Shown here in pieces: positions 25,104-33,839 of a DNA stretch of 64,000 nt (position 1 is its first letter; each line of letters starts with the position of its first letter). The position numbers and the translations under genes are program-made. The notes beneath the pieces were generated by a model that searched no databases, had not been told where the DNA came from, and saw nothing but the letters and a program-made list of their open reading frames with translations. Location of the stretch: NCBI RefSeq assembly GCF_014651935.1, contig NZ_BMXV01000003.1:1-64000 (forward strand), given 5' to 3'. This stretch comes from Marinobacter zhanjiangensis. GTDB taxonomy: Bacteria; Pseudomonadota; Gammaproteobacteria; Pseudomonadales; Oleiphilaceae.

Positions 25104-25855
25104 AAAAACTGATTCTGGGTCTTTTCATGACAGTCCTGCCAGCTCTGTCGCTGGCTGCGGCCCCCGGCGGGGCTCTGGACACCATGACGGCGGACCACAC
25201 TAACAAGGCTTCTCTGCAGCGCGGCGCGGCAACCTTCATGAACTATTGCGCGGGTTGTCACTCCCTCGAGTACGCCCGTTACAAGCGGGTTGCCGAAGAC
25301 CTGGAGATCCCTGACGAACTGTTCAAGGAAAACCTGATTTTCACGGGTGCGAAAATCGGCGAGCTGATCGAAATCGGTATGGACAAGGATCAGGCAGCCG
25401 ACTGGTTCGGTAATGCTCCGCCTGATCTGACGCTGGTATCCCGTGTGCGGGGAGAGGACTGGTTGTATTCCTACTTCCGGGCCTTCTACAAGGACGAGAG
25501 TCGTCCTCTCGGGGTCAACAATGCTGTGTTCGCGAATGTGGGCATGCCCCATGCGCTGATCGATCTGCAGGGCCTTTGCGCCGTACCGCCCAAGATCGGT
25601 TCGAACCCCAGTGTTGACCCGCTCAGTGGCAACGTTCGTGGTGCCGACATCTGCGAAGAGTGGGCCGTGGAAGGTTCGATGGAACCGGCCGAGTTCAACC
25701 GGGCCATGTATGACCTGACCAACTTCCTCTCTTATATGGGCGATCCGATCAAGGTCGAGCGCGAGCGCCTGGGTATCCTGGTTCTGATCTTTGTGGCGGT
25801 GTTTTTTATCTTCGCCTATCTGCTGAACCGTGAGTACTGGAAAGACGTGCACTGA
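25100..25855 (+). CDS. petC: Cytochrome c1 of the bc1 complex
   Basis: The 251-residue c-type cytochrome has a signal peptide (MKKLILGLFMTVLPALSLAA), one haem site C50-A-G-C53-H54 (NYCAGCHSLEYARY) and a C-terminal membrane anchor (ILVLIFVAVFFIFAYLL). The ATG at 25100 overlaps the petB stop (ATGA) and places the signal peptide correctly; the frame stays open further upstream inside petB, but that stretch is not part of the protein. It hands electrons to soluble or membrane cytochromes c. A strong terminator follows. Confidence 0.96.
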   Translation: MKKLILGLFMTVLPALSLAAAPGGALDTMTADHTNKASLQRGAATFMNYCAGCHSLEYARYKRVAEDLEIPDELFKENLIFTGAKIGELIEIGMDKDQAADWFGNAPPDLTLVSRVRGEDWLYSYFRAFYKDESRPLGVNNAVFANVGMPHALIDLQGLCAVPPKIGSNPSVDPLSGNVRGADICEEWAVEGSMEPAEFNRAMYDLTNFLSYMGDPIKVERERLGILVLIFVAVFFIFAYLLNREYWKDVH

Positions 25856-25886
25856 CGTTTTAGCGTATACTTTACGCTGACAAGAT

Positions 25887-25920
25887 CCAGCGGGCCTCTT
25901 GTATGGCCCGCTGGTTTTTT
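25887..25920 (+). terminator. petABC terminator
   Basis: CCAGCGGGCC (25887-25896) pairs with GGCCCGCTGG (25905-25914) and is followed by six Ts. Confidence 0.94.
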
Positions 25921-25964
25921 GCGTTCAGCAGTAGCTACCTGTCTTATTATCTTGGAGTCGTTCT

Positions 25965-26594
25965 ATGGGCGTTGTGACCAAGAGGTCATCAATGACGTTT
26001 TTCTCGGACCCTACCAGCCATTACAGCCACCGGGTTCGTATAGTGCTTGCGGAAAAGGGTGTCACCGTCGACGTGGTGGATGTTGATCCGGATAATCCGC
26101 CGTCGGAACTCGCCGACCTGAATCCGTACAATGCCCTGCCGACCCTGGTGGACCGTGATCTGGTGCTCTACGAGCCCAATATCATGATGGAATACCTGGA
26201 CGAGCGGTTCCCTCATCCGCCGCTGCTGCCGGTTTACCCGGTGGCACGAGCCAACAGCCGGTTGATGATTCACCGCATCCAGAAAGACTGGTGCGGGCTG
26301 GTGGATCAGATTCTTGACGATCCTTCCGCAAAATCCTCCGATGCTGCCCGAAAAGAGCTGCGTGAGAGCCTGCAGGCGACTGCACCCCTGTTTGGTGAGA
26401 TGCCGTTCTTCCTCTCGGAGGAGTTCACCATTGTGGATTGTTGCATTGCCCCGATCCTCTGGCGGCTGCCGTCACTGGGTATTGAGCTGGATGCCAAGCA
26501 GGCGAAGCCAATCACCAGGTACATGGAGCGTATCTTCGGTCGTGAAGGTTTCAAGGCAAGCCTGTCCGACCTGGAAGAAGACATTCGCAGTTAA
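25965..26594 (+). CDS. sspA: Stringent starvation protein A
   Basis: The 209-residue protein is GST-like but acts as an RNA polymerase-binding regulator in starvation and stress. The N-terminus [28 protein letters not shown] closely follows E. coli SspA, and [19 protein letters not shown] keeps the PHPPLxPVYP motif needed for RNA polymerase binding. The ribosome binding site is TTGGAG before the ATG. sspB follows by about 50 bp, as in other gammaproteobacteria. Confidence 0.95.
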   Translation: MGVVTKRSSMTFFSDPTSHYSHRVRIVLAEKGVTVDVVDVDPDNPPSELADLNPYNALPTLVDRDLVLYEPNIMMEYLDERFPHPPLLPVYPVARANSRLMIHRIQKDWCGLVDQILDDPSAKSSDAARKELRESLQATAPLFGEMPFFLSEEFTIVDCCIAPILWRLPSLGIELDAKQAKPITRYMERIFGREGFKASLSDLEEDIRS

Positions 26595-26645
26595 TCAATG
26601 GGCGCGCCGCTCGGACGGTGCAGCCCGTAGTGCCAGGAGAGCAAC

Positions 26646-27080
26646 GTGTCTGAACACAAGGTGACAATGACTTCCAGTCGCCCCTATCTGGTGCGGGCCT
26701 TTAACGACTGGATTCTGGACAACCACTGCACACCCCACATCGTAGTGGATGCCAGTATCCAGGGGGTGCAGGTTCCGGCCGACCATGTCGCCAATGGGCA
26801 GATTGTGCTTAATATCAGCCCGTCCGCCGTGAAAGCGCTTGCTGTCGGAGACGAGGCGCTGGAGTTCAGCGCCCGCTTTGGAGGCGTACCCATGCAGGTT
26901 TACATACCCCTGCAGGCGGTAATGGCGATTTATGCCCGGGAAAATGGCGAGGGCATGGTATTCGGCAGCGAGCCGGGGTCCCCGGATCCGGACGGGGGCA
27001 AGCCCCGCGAATCTGACGGGGAAGAGAAAGACGACGCCAGTCGCCCCAGCGGTCGCCCGAGCCTCAAGGTAGTCAAGTAA
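26646..27080 (+). CDS. sspB: ClpXP protease specificity-enhancing factor SspB
   Basis: The 144-residue adaptor delivers ssrA-tagged proteins to ClpXP. The folded part (PYLVRAFNDWILDNHCTPHIVVDA, then GQIVLNISPSAV and FSARFGG) is followed by a flexible acidic linker and the ClpX-binding tail RPSLKVVK. The GTG at 26646 is preferred for its AGGAG site; an ATG seven codons later is also possible. Confidence 0.94.
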   Translation: MSEHKVTMTSSRPYLVRAFNDWILDNHCTPHIVVDASIQGVQVPADHVANGQIVLNISPSAVKALAVGDEALEFSARFGGVPMQVYIPLQAVMAIYARENGEGMVFGSEPGSPDPDGGKPRESDGEEKDDASRPSGRPSLKVVK

Positions 27081-27091
27081 GCGATCCTTAA

Positions 27092-27123
27092 GCTGGCCAG
27101 AGGTGCTCTGGTCAGCCTCTTTA
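27092..27123. terminator. Hairpin between convergent sspB and diaA-like genes
   Basis: GCTGGCCAGAG (27092-27102) pairs with CTCTGGTCAGC (27106-27116) with one G-U pair. The T tract is interrupted, so the call as terminator is moderate. Confidence 0.45.
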
Positions 27124-27146
27124 TTCTGCCCCTCTTTTCCCCCTGA

Positions 27147-27737
27147 CTAACCACCAAACAGGTTCTGCTCCACCAGCCTGCACAGGGTATTGGCAATCAG
27201 CATCATGATGGGTGTGGCCGCCACCGGATCCAGGTCGTTCAGCGTGATCTCCAGGTCCTGGGGCTGAAGCAGTGAGCTGATATCGGTTTTTTCCCGGGCG
27301 CTGATGACCATCACGTTGATATCGCGGTCATGGGCGGCCTGGATGGCCTGGATCAGGTTGGCCTTGTGGCCATCGTCCACGAATACCACCAGGATATCGC
27401 CGGGCTTCCCGATGGCAGTTACTTGCCGGGCGAAGGTTTCGTTGAACCTGTTGTCCCGGCAGATGGCCGAGTATGTGGTGGCGTCGGCGCCCAGGTTTAT
27501 GGCCGGCAGTCCCGGCCTGTCGTGGCCCAGCCTTCCCAATAATGCGGTACAGAAATACTGGGCAATGGTGTTGGCGTTGCCGTTGGCACAGGCCAGGATC
27601 TTGCCATCACCAAGCAGCGCGTTTACCAGGGCGTCGGCGACGTCCGGGATCAGCGGTGCGGCCTGGCTGGCGGCCATCGCCGTTTGTTCCATGTGGTCAG
27701 CAAACCACTGGCTGACACTGTCTTCGCTACTGCTCAT
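27147..27737 (-). CDS. SIS-domain protein of the DiaA/GmhA family
   Basis: The 196-residue SIS-fold protein lies, as in other gammaproteobacteria, next to yraN and lpoA, which is the diaA position. In E. coli DiaA is a DnaA-binding initiator-association factor. Shared segments are GKILACANGNANTIAQYF (compare GNKILCCGNGTSAANAQHF) and LQPQDLEITL. The usual STRGNS sugar-phosphate loop reads FVDDGHKA and the GNGxSA loop reads ANGNANT, so phosphosugar isomerase activity is unlikely. I infer a DiaA-like role. Confidence 0.75.
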   Translation of the reverse strand: MSSSEDSVSQWFADHMEQTAMAASQAAPLIPDVADALVNALLGDGKILACANGNANTIAQYFCTALLGRLGHDRPGLPAINLGADATTYSAICRDNRFNETFARQVTAIGKPGDILVVFVDDGHKANLIQAIQAAHDRDINVMVISAREKTDISSLLQPQDLEITLNDLDPVAATPIMMLIANTLCRLVEQNLFGG

Positions 27738-27772
27738 GGTTGGTGCCCCGTCACTGGCATCCCTTAGGGATA

Positions 27773-28174
27773 CTAGGCCTGAATGGCATTCCTGATCCAG
27801 TGAATCTTGTACTTGTGGGTATCGCCTGGTGCGATGGCGATTACGTCAATTCTGCAGTCATGGTTCCACAGCCCGTGGCGATGCAGGTACCAGGACGCAG
27901 CCCGCAGCACTCGTTGCTGCTTGCGCCACCCTATGGAACCCGCGCCATCCGTCAGTCCGCCCTGTTTCCGGTACCGTACCTCGAAGAAGACCAGTGTCTG
28001 TCCGTCCCGGCCGATCAGGTCAATTTCGCCACCACGACTGAACACATTGCGGTCGATGATGGTCACGCCCCGGCTGGCGAGATAGCGGGCAGCGACCCCT
28101 TCAGCGTGGTCACCCTGTTGTTTGCGGGTAGTGGTCGCGGGGGGCCGGTGTTCATTGCCTTCCCTGGCGGTCAT
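27773..28174 (-). CDS. yraN: UPF0102 family protein YraN
   Basis: The 133-residue protein has the nuclease-like fold signature of YraN: GDHAEGVAARYLASRGVTIIDRNV, then GGEIDLIGRDGQTLVFFEVRYRK (the E-x-D...ExK core). Its cellular role is not settled. It lies 1 bp after lpoA and 35 bp before the diaA-like gene on the same strand, so the three probably form an operon. Confidence 0.9.
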   Translation of the reverse strand: MTAREGNEHRPPATTTRKQQGDHAEGVAARYLASRGVTIIDRNVFSRGGEIDLIGRDGQTLVFFEVRYRKQGGLTDGAGSIGWRKQQRVLRAASWYLHRHGLWNHDCRIDVIAIAPGDTHKYKIHWIRNAIQA

Positions 28175-28175
28175 G

Positions 28176-30125
28176 TCAGTCTATGGCGTCTTCCGACGCT
28201 TCCTCCTGGTCGGTTTCCCGGGTTTCTTCTTCCTGTTCAAAGGCAATCACCGGCACGCCCTCCTCGAACACGCCCCACATCTGGGTGCGGCGTACCCGGT
28301 TATTGGCGTCAAGCCACAGGTCGCCGGTATGGCCGGTCACCCGGCGATCATTCACGTGCTGCATAAGGGGCAGGTTGATGCTCAGGGTCCAGGCATCGGC
28401 CCCCATGGCGAACAGGCGTCCCAAGGGGCCGTCCAGATTGTCGAATTCCTCATAGGCCTGCTGCCGGAATTCAGTTTCACGGTCGAGAATCCAGGGCAGG
28501 TCGGTGAAATAGACGCCATCCAGATCCCGGTCACGGGAGGGTTCGGGCCGACCGCTGTAAACAATGGAAGGTGAGAACACTGGCACGTCGTTAGCGTAGT
28601 AGAAGGAAAACAGCGGCCTGAACTGACGGGCAATTCTGGGCTCGGCCACCATGATAATCGCTTCGGCATCCTGGCGTCGCCGAGCCTCGAACTCCACGTT
28701 CAGGCCCATGGTTCGTTCCAGTTCAATGGCCCGCTCCCGGCTGATGTTGATGCCCAGCAACTCGGCGCTGACATCCCGGAAGTTATCCTCTTCAGCGTAG
28801 CGCTCCATGTCCAGGATGACACCGCCCAGCTCGTCCATCCGCTTTTCAAGGGCATCGGCTATACGGTCGCCCCAGTCGCCGCGGGGAATCAGCACCAGGG
28901 CGTGAGAGAGGCCTTCGCCGACAATTCGCTCGGCAATCTGACGGGCTTCATCCTCAACAGACAGCCCGAACTGGAACAGTTGTGCCGGCGCCGGTTGCTC
29001 CTGTTCAGGCGCATAGTTCAGGGCGAGCACCGGGACCGGCAGGTCGTTACGGCTGGCCAGTGCAGCCACCTGGTCTTTGGACAGGGGGCCAACGATCAGG
29101 TCCGGGTTGCTGGCGAGGATGTCTGGCATCATCTCTTCGAAGCTGCGTCCATTGGTATCAACAATGGAAACGGTGGTGTTTGACGGCGACGCCTGTTCCG
29201 GTGGTTCGATATCAGTTGCCTGGTCGGTGCCGGATTCCGGCCCGGCTGACTGCATGCTGCCTGCCTCCTGGGCAGCGGCATAGTAGGCGGCCAGGAAGCC
29301 TTCCCGGACCATGTTGCCGGCGGCCGACAGCGGGCCGGACAGCGGCAGCGCCAGGGTGATGCGTTCCGGGCGCTCCTCGAGGACTCGTGTCAGCAGGGCC
29401 AGTTCACTGGGTACGGCTTCGGTCCCCGGGTGGCCTATCCAGTTGAAGCGCCAGTTGCGCACGGCGTTGCCCTGAGCTTCAAGGCTCATGTCCGGTTGAC
29501 GCAAGGTAGCGGCAAGCTCGTACCAGCCCTGGCTCTCGAAACCAATCGCAGAGGTGGCAGCCTGCTCAAGGGCTGCGTCCGGGGTTTCCTTGAGGGCCTG
29601 CCAGATTCGGTCATTCTGTTGTTGACGATTGTACCCCAGCAACTCGGGCTGCACGCCCATCAGAAACTGTGCGGTCTTCAGCGGGGCATCGGCCAGTGCA
29701 TAGGTCCGCTCCTGGAGGCGAGCGGCCGTCGACTGCAGGTCTTCAGGATATTGCTGGTATTGTGAGGGTGCCAGGGTTGCTGCCAGTTCGTCCGCCCAGT
29801 CGCGGTCTTCAAGCGCTACCGTACTGTCCATGCTGAGCAGCAGGTACTGATCATTGATTTCCTCTGCCGGCTCTTCAAAGGCTGCGCTGCGTAATATCTT
29901 GCGGGCATGGTCATGCTGGTCGCTTTCCTGAAAAGTGGTAGCCGAGCGCAGCAGGAAGCGCTGGCTCTCCACGCCCGCGGACAGCTCACTCGCGGCTGAC
30001 AGGGCATCGCTGGCAGACTCGATGGAGTCGCTCTGCAATTGTATCGGGGTGCAGCCGCTGGCCAGCACGGCAATCAGTGTGGATGCCATGGCGAAGTGGC
30101 GCAGGTTTGTCAGATGACAACGCAT
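28176..30125 (-). CDS. lpoA: Penicillin-binding protein activator LpoA
   Basis: The 649-residue outer-membrane lipoprotein activates the peptidoglycan synthase PBP1a. A lipoprotein signal (MRCHLTNLRHFAMAST...LASGC, cysteine near residue 24) is followed by a helical TPR-like region (about 30-250) and a periplasmic-binding-protein-like domain (about 270-620: ITLALPLSGPLSAAGNMVREGFLAAYY, LALNYAPEQ). It ends in an acidic tail. The start at 30125 puts the lipobox in place; the frame is open for 125 more codons upstream, which is an overlap with the divergent rsmI. A Ser/Thr/Pro-rich insertion near residue 340 is of unknown effect. Confidence 0.9.
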   Translation of the reverse strand: MRCHLTNLRHFAMASTLIAVLASGCTPIQLQSDSIESASDALSAASELSAGVESQRFLLRSATTFQESDQHDHARKILRSAAFEEPAEEINDQYLLLSMDSTVALEDRDWADELAATLAPSQYQQYPEDLQSTAARLQERTYALADAPLKTAQFLMGVQPELLGYNRQQQNDRIWQALKETPDAALEQAATSAIGFESQGWYELAATLRQPDMSLEAQGNAVRNWRFNWIGHPGTEAVPSELALLTRVLEERPERITLALPLSGPLSAAGNMVREGFLAAYYAAAQEAGSMQSAGPESGTDQATDIEPPEQASPSNTTVSIVDTNGRSFEEMMPDILASNPDLIVGPLSKDQVAALASRNDLPVPVLALNYAPEQEQPAPAQLFQFGLSVEDEARQIAERIVGEGLSHALVLIPRGDWGDRIADALEKRMDELGGVILDMERYAEEDNFRDVSAELLGINISRERAIELERTMGLNVEFEARRRQDAEAIIMVAEPRIARQFRPLFSFYYANDVPVFSPSIVYSGRPEPSRDRDLDGVYFTDLPWILDRETEFRQQAYEEFDNLDGPLGRLFAMGADAWTLSINLPLMQHVNDRRVTGHTGDLWLDANNRVRRTQMWGVFEEGVPVIAFEQEEETRETDQEEASEDAID

Positions 30126-30321
30126 ATAAGGCAGGGCTCCTTGAGGTACCGGCACGGGGCCGGCATAGTGTCTCTCTGTACGGAGTCTCTGGGGCATTCC
30201 GGGCGTCGTCTGGCGTCCAGGCGGATCGCAGGATTGACTCAGACACTCCTCAAATGGTGTCAGGGGCTGCAAGTTTACCAGCTTGGCGGCTATTTCACAG
30301 GTTAGCAGTGGGGATTTCGGG

Positions 30322-31191
30322 TTGGAATCAGATAACGCGTCCGCAGCGTCTGTCGGAACACTCTTTATCGTTGCCACGCCGATTGGCAACCTTGATGACC
30401 TCTCTCGTCGCGCCGAGCAGGTACTGGCAGGGGTCGATCTGGTGGCGGCGGAGGATACACGGCACAGTGGCCGTCTGTTGCAGCATCTGGCTATCAACAA
30501 GCCGATGTGGGCGCTGCATGACCATAATGAAAGAGAGCGCGCGTCGTCACTGCTCGATCGTATCGAGCGTGGCGAGTCGGTTGCCCTGATCTCCGATGCC
30601 GGTACACCGCTGATCTCCGACCCAGGTTATGTGCTGGTTAAGGCGGCCAGGCAGCGGGGTATCGTGGTGACACCGATACCGGGCGCCTGCGCCATGGTGG
30701 CGGCCCTCAGTGCTGCCGGTCTGCCAACGGATCGGTTTCTGTTCGAAGGATTCCTGCCGGCAAAGGCAGTCGGTCGGCGCAAGGCGCTGCAGGTTCTGTC
30801 CCGGGAAACGGCGACTCTCATCTTCTACGAGTCACCTCGCCGTATCCAGGGGATGATGGCCGATGTGGTGAGTGTGTTTGGCGGCGAGCGTGAGGTGGTG
30901 CTGGCCCGGGAGCTGACCAAGACCTTCGAGACTTTCTATTCCGGGGCGGCCTCCGGAGTGCTGGCGCAGCTGGAAGAGGACCCGAACGCGGGCAAGGGTG
31001 AGTACGTGGTCATGGTAGCGGGTGCGCAGATCGGGGCGGGTGAGGGCGCCTCTGTGGATGCAGATCAGGTGCTTGCTCTGCTGCTGCCTGAGCTGCCGGT
31101 GAAAAAGGCGGCAAAGATTGCCGCCGAGCTGACAGGCCGCTCCCGCAATGAACTTTACCAGCGCGCCCTGGAACTCCGTGAATCCCGATAA
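30322..31191 (+). CDS. rsmI: 16S rRNA (cytidine-1402-2'-O)-methyltransferase RsmI
   Basis: This SAM-dependent tetrapyrrole-methylase-fold enzyme has the signature GTLFIVATPIGNLDDLSRRAEQVL, AAEDTRHSG, LHDHNE, ISDAGTPLISDPGY and PTDRFLFEGFLPAK, all as in E. coli RsmI. It methylates the ribose of C1402 in the decoding site. The start is uncertain: I prefer the TTG at 30322, behind GTGGGGAT, giving 289 residues; another TTG at 30283 adds 13. It is divergent from lpoA, as in E. coli. Confidence 0.93.
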   Translation: MESDNASAASVGTLFIVATPIGNLDDLSRRAEQVLAGVDLVAAEDTRHSGRLLQHLAINKPMWALHDHNERERASSLLDRIERGESVALISDAGTPLISDPGYVLVKAARQRGIVVTPIPGACAMVAALSAAGLPTDRFLFEGFLPAKAVGRRKALQVLSRETATLIFYESPRRIQGMMADVVSVFGGEREVVLARELTKTFETFYSGAASGVLAQLEEDPNAGKGEYVVMVAGAQIGAGEGASVDADQVLALLLPELPVKKAAKIAAELTGRSRNELYQRALELRESR

Positions 31192-31196
31192 AGGCC

Positions 31197-31225
31197 TTGC
31201 GCGTGCTGCGGTGCGGGAGTATTGT
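31197..31225 (+). promoter_or_regulatory. rnpB promoter
   Basis: TTGCGC (31197-31202), a 17-bp spacer and TATTGT (31220-31225) lie right after the rsmI stop, with the RNA start expected 7 nt downstream. Confidence 0.75.
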
Positions 31226-31231
31226 CTCGCC

Positions 31232-31582
<351 letters not shown>

Positions 31583-31814
31583 CCTTTATTTGCCTGTTGT
31601 CGCCACCTGTTTGTTAATTTGTGAAACAGGTGGCTTGGCGACAGGTTCCGATATAGCGAAAAAATCTTAGACTTCGTTCACTTTCTTCGAAAGTTTCTGC
31701 AGGCATTTGATTTGCAGGAAGTTCTCCCCCGCTCCTTTGTGCATGTCCTTTCAGTTGACCGCTAACTCCTTGTCATTAAAGAAAGTTTTGTAATGTCTGC
31801 CCCCTTTTAACTGC

Positions 31815-31843
31815 TTGCATTGTGGTTGGCGTGTTCCTATAGT
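31815..31843 (+). promoter_or_regulatory. mraZ (dcw cluster) promoter
   Basis: TTGCAT (31815-31820), a 17-bp spacer and TATAGT (31838-31843) make a good sigma-70 promoter. The start is expected near 31850, leaving a leader of about 130 nt before mraZ. Confidence 0.82.
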
Positions 31844-31850
31844 GTGCAGG

Positions 31851-31907
31851 AGTGGGAAAAAGTGGAATTTAGTGGTTATTGGTGGAGTCAGAGTGGTGCT
31901 TAGTGGG
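31851..31907 (+). promoter_or_regulatory. MraZ operator: six GTGG repeats
   Basis: AGTGGG (31851), AGTGGA (31861), AGTGGT (31871), GGTGGA (31881), AGTGGT (31892) and AGTGGG (31902) follow one another with 10, 10, 10, 11 and 10 bp steps. MraZ is known to bind GTGG-type direct repeats spaced one helical turn in front of its own gene and to repress the cluster. Their position just after the -10 fits repression. Confidence 0.82.
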
Positions 31908-31980
31908 CCACGGTGTAAACGCCCACCGACGGGAAGTCACATAACAGGCAGGAGCGGCAGCAGGGTCTGCACCTTGAGCG

Positions 31981-32433
31981 ATGAGCAATTTTCTTGGCAG
32001 TCACGCAATCAACATGGACGCAAAGGGTCGCCTGGCGATTCCTGCCCGCGTGCGTGAAGAACTGCAGGAGGAATGCGGCGGTCGTATTGTGCTTACCGCA
32101 AACGCTGACGAAGAACGCTGTCTGCTGCTCTATCCGGAACCGGTTTTCGAGAACGTGCGTGCCCAGGTGCTGGCACTTCCCAACATGAACAAGAAGGCCC
32201 GGCGTCTGCAGCGGCTGATTCTGGGCCATGCGACCCAGCTGGAGCTGGATTCCGCTGGCCGGGTGCTGGTCCCGCCCACACTGCGCAGTTATGCGCGTCT
32301 GGAAAAAAAGCTGATGCTGATTGGTCAGGGCAAGAAACTGGAGCTGTGGAGTGAAGAGCGCTGGTTCGCCTGGCTGGATGAGACCGACGATGACGACGAG
32401 ATGCCGCCGGAAATGGAGGCCCTGTCGCTATGA
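31981..32433 (+). CDS. mraZ: Transcriptional regulator MraZ
   Basis: The 150-residue protein has two SpoVT/AbrB-like repeats with the MraZ motif ([16 protein letters not shown], residues 11-26, and [19 protein letters not shown], near residue 85). It forms ring-shaped oligomers and represses the dcw operon by binding the repeats just upstream. It overlaps rsmH by 4 bp (ATGA). Confidence 0.96.
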   Translation: MSNFLGSHAINMDAKGRLAIPARVREELQEECGGRIVLTANADEERCLLLYPEPVFENVRAQVLALPNMNKKARRLQRLILGHATQLELDSAGRVLVPPTLRSYARLEKKLMLIGQGKKLELWSEERWFAWLDETDDDDEMPPEMEALSL

Positions 32434-33419
32434 CTGCTGACCGTTCCGTTGAGCCGAAGCCCGGCCAGTCGCTTCATCGTTCTGTGCTGCTCGACCAGGC
32501 GGTGGATTTTCTGGTGGTTCAGCCGGAAGGGCGTTTTATCGATGGCACTTTCGGGCGGGGTGGCCATAGCCGGTTGATATTGAAGCGGCTGGAGGCTGGT
32601 GGCCGGCTGGTTGGCATCGACAAGGACCCCGAAGCGGTCCGGTTTGGTGAAGCTCTGGCGGCCGAGGACGGCCGCTTCGTCGTTTATCACGGCTCGTTCG
32701 CCGACATGGAGGATGCCGCTGTCGCCCAGGGCTGGGAGCCGGGATCGGTGGACGGAGTGCTGCTGGATCTGGGCGTGTCGTCACCACAGCTTGATGATCC
32801 GCAGCGGGGATTCAGTTTTATGAGTGACGGGCCTCTGGACATGCGGATGGACTCCACCCGCGGGCCCAGTGCCGCGGAATGGCTGAACACTGCGGCCGAG
32901 AAAGATATTGCGGACGTCATCTTCCGTTTCGGTGAGGAACGCTTCTCCCGCCGCATTGCCCGCGCCGTGGTGCAGCAGCGTGTGGAAGAGCCGCTGACCA
33001 CCACCCGCCAGTTCGCGGAACTGGTGCGCCAGGCGGTGCCCAAAAAGGAAAAGCACAAGCACCCGGCAACACGGAGCTTCCAGGCGGTCAGGATTTTCAT
33101 CAATCGTGAACTGGAGGACCTGGAGGTCGGGCTTGAAAAGGCCGTCCATCTGCTGGCTCCCGGCGGGCGGCTGGTGGTGATCAGCTTCCATTCCCTGGAG
33201 GATCGCATCGTCAAGCGGTTCATGAGGGATCTTTCCCGTGGCCCACAGTTGCCCCGGGGCTTGCCGGTCATGGCCGAAGAGGTGGAGCCGCCATACCGAC
33301 TGGTGAGCAAGGCCCTGAAGGCCAGTGAGCCTGAAGTACAGGAAAACGTCCGTGCACGAAGTGCCGTAATGAGGGTTCTTGAGCGTCGTGCCGGGGATCG
33401 GGGGGTAACATCCGAATGA
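32430..33419 (+). CDS. rsmH: 16S rRNA (cytosine-1402-N4)-methyltransferase RsmH
   Basis: The 329-residue enzyme (older name MraW) methylates N4 of C1402, the same nucleotide that RsmI modifies on its ribose; both genes occur within 2 kb here. SAM-binding [16 protein letters not shown], the [20 protein letters not shown] segment and the C-terminal [19 protein letters not shown] are conserved. It overlaps mraZ and ftsL by 4 bp each. Confidence 0.97.
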   Translation: MTADRSVEPKPGQSLHRSVLLDQAVDFLVVQPEGRFIDGTFGRGGHSRLILKRLEAGGRLVGIDKDPEAVRFGEALAAEDGRFVVYHGSFADMEDAAVAQGWEPGSVDGVLLDLGVSSPQLDDPQRGFSFMSDGPLDMRMDSTRGPSAAEWLNTAAEKDIADVIFRFGEERFSRRIARAVVQQRVEEPLTTTRQFAELVRQAVPKKEKHKHPATRSFQAVRIFINRELEDLEVGLEKAVHLLAPGGRLVVISFHSLEDRIVKRFMRDLSRGPQLPRGLPVMAEEVEPPYRLVSKALKASEPEVQENVRARSAVMRVLERRAGDRGVTSE

Positions 33420-33832
33420 GTGCAGTCACGATTGAAAAGCCGCCCAAAACGCCGGCACTGACCCGGGATAACGTACGCACGCGGGTGTCGGACGCGCTGA
33501 AACTGTCGGCAAGAATTTTCCACACCCTGGCGGAACCGAGGGTGGTAGTTACTCTGGGGCTGGCGGCATTGTTGATCGGTTCGGCGATCGGTGTGGCGGT
33601 CAGTGCTCACCAGAATCGGGAGCTGTACAACACCCTGTCGGAACTGCAGGCCCAGCGCGATGCGTATCAGCGTCAGTGGAGCCAGCTGCTGCTGGAGCAG
33701 AGCGCCCTGAGCGCACATGGCCGCATCGAACGGAAGGCTGTTGATGACCTGAATATGATCGTGCCGGGGCAGGAGCACATTGTGCTGGTGCCCCATACCA
33801 ATACCGGTCAGGCGGTTGCAGCGGGAAGATAG
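33416..33832 (+). CDS. ftsL: Cell division protein FtsL
   Basis: The 138-residue bitopic membrane protein has a cytoplasmic N-terminus of about 45 residues, one membrane helix ([20 protein letters not shown]), then a periplasmic coiled coil ([20 protein letters not shown]...) and the conserved [12 protein letters not shown]. It joins FtsB and FtsQ at the septum and regulates FtsWI. The N-terminal tail is longer than in E. coli (121 aa in total). Its stop precedes ftsI by 7 bp. Confidence 0.92.
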   Translation: MSAVTIEKPPKTPALTRDNVRTRVSDALKLSARIFHTLAEPRVVVTLGLAALLIGSAIGVAVSAHQNRELYNTLSELQAQRDAYQRQWSQLLLEQSALSAHGRIERKAVDDLNMIVPGQEHIVLVPHTNTGQAVAAGR

Positions 33833-33839
33833 AATTATT

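Larger units (their letters stand above)
31583..31980 (+). other. Gene-free region between rnpB and mraZ
   Basis: After rnpB an 11-bp perfect hairpin GCCACCTGTTT/AAACAGGTGGC (31602-31612, 31624-31634) is extended by CCTGT/ACAGG, without a T tract. It may define the rnpB 3' end together with RNase trimming. An AT-richer stretch follows, then the mraZ promoter and operator. No coding potential is seen. Confidence 0.6.

Noticed and set aside
31851-31907. CRISPR-like or tandem repeat array
   Set aside because: The repeats are only 5-6 bp with 10-11 bp periodicity and sit between the promoter and mraZ, so an MraZ operator explains them. No CRISPR array was seen anywhere in the window.
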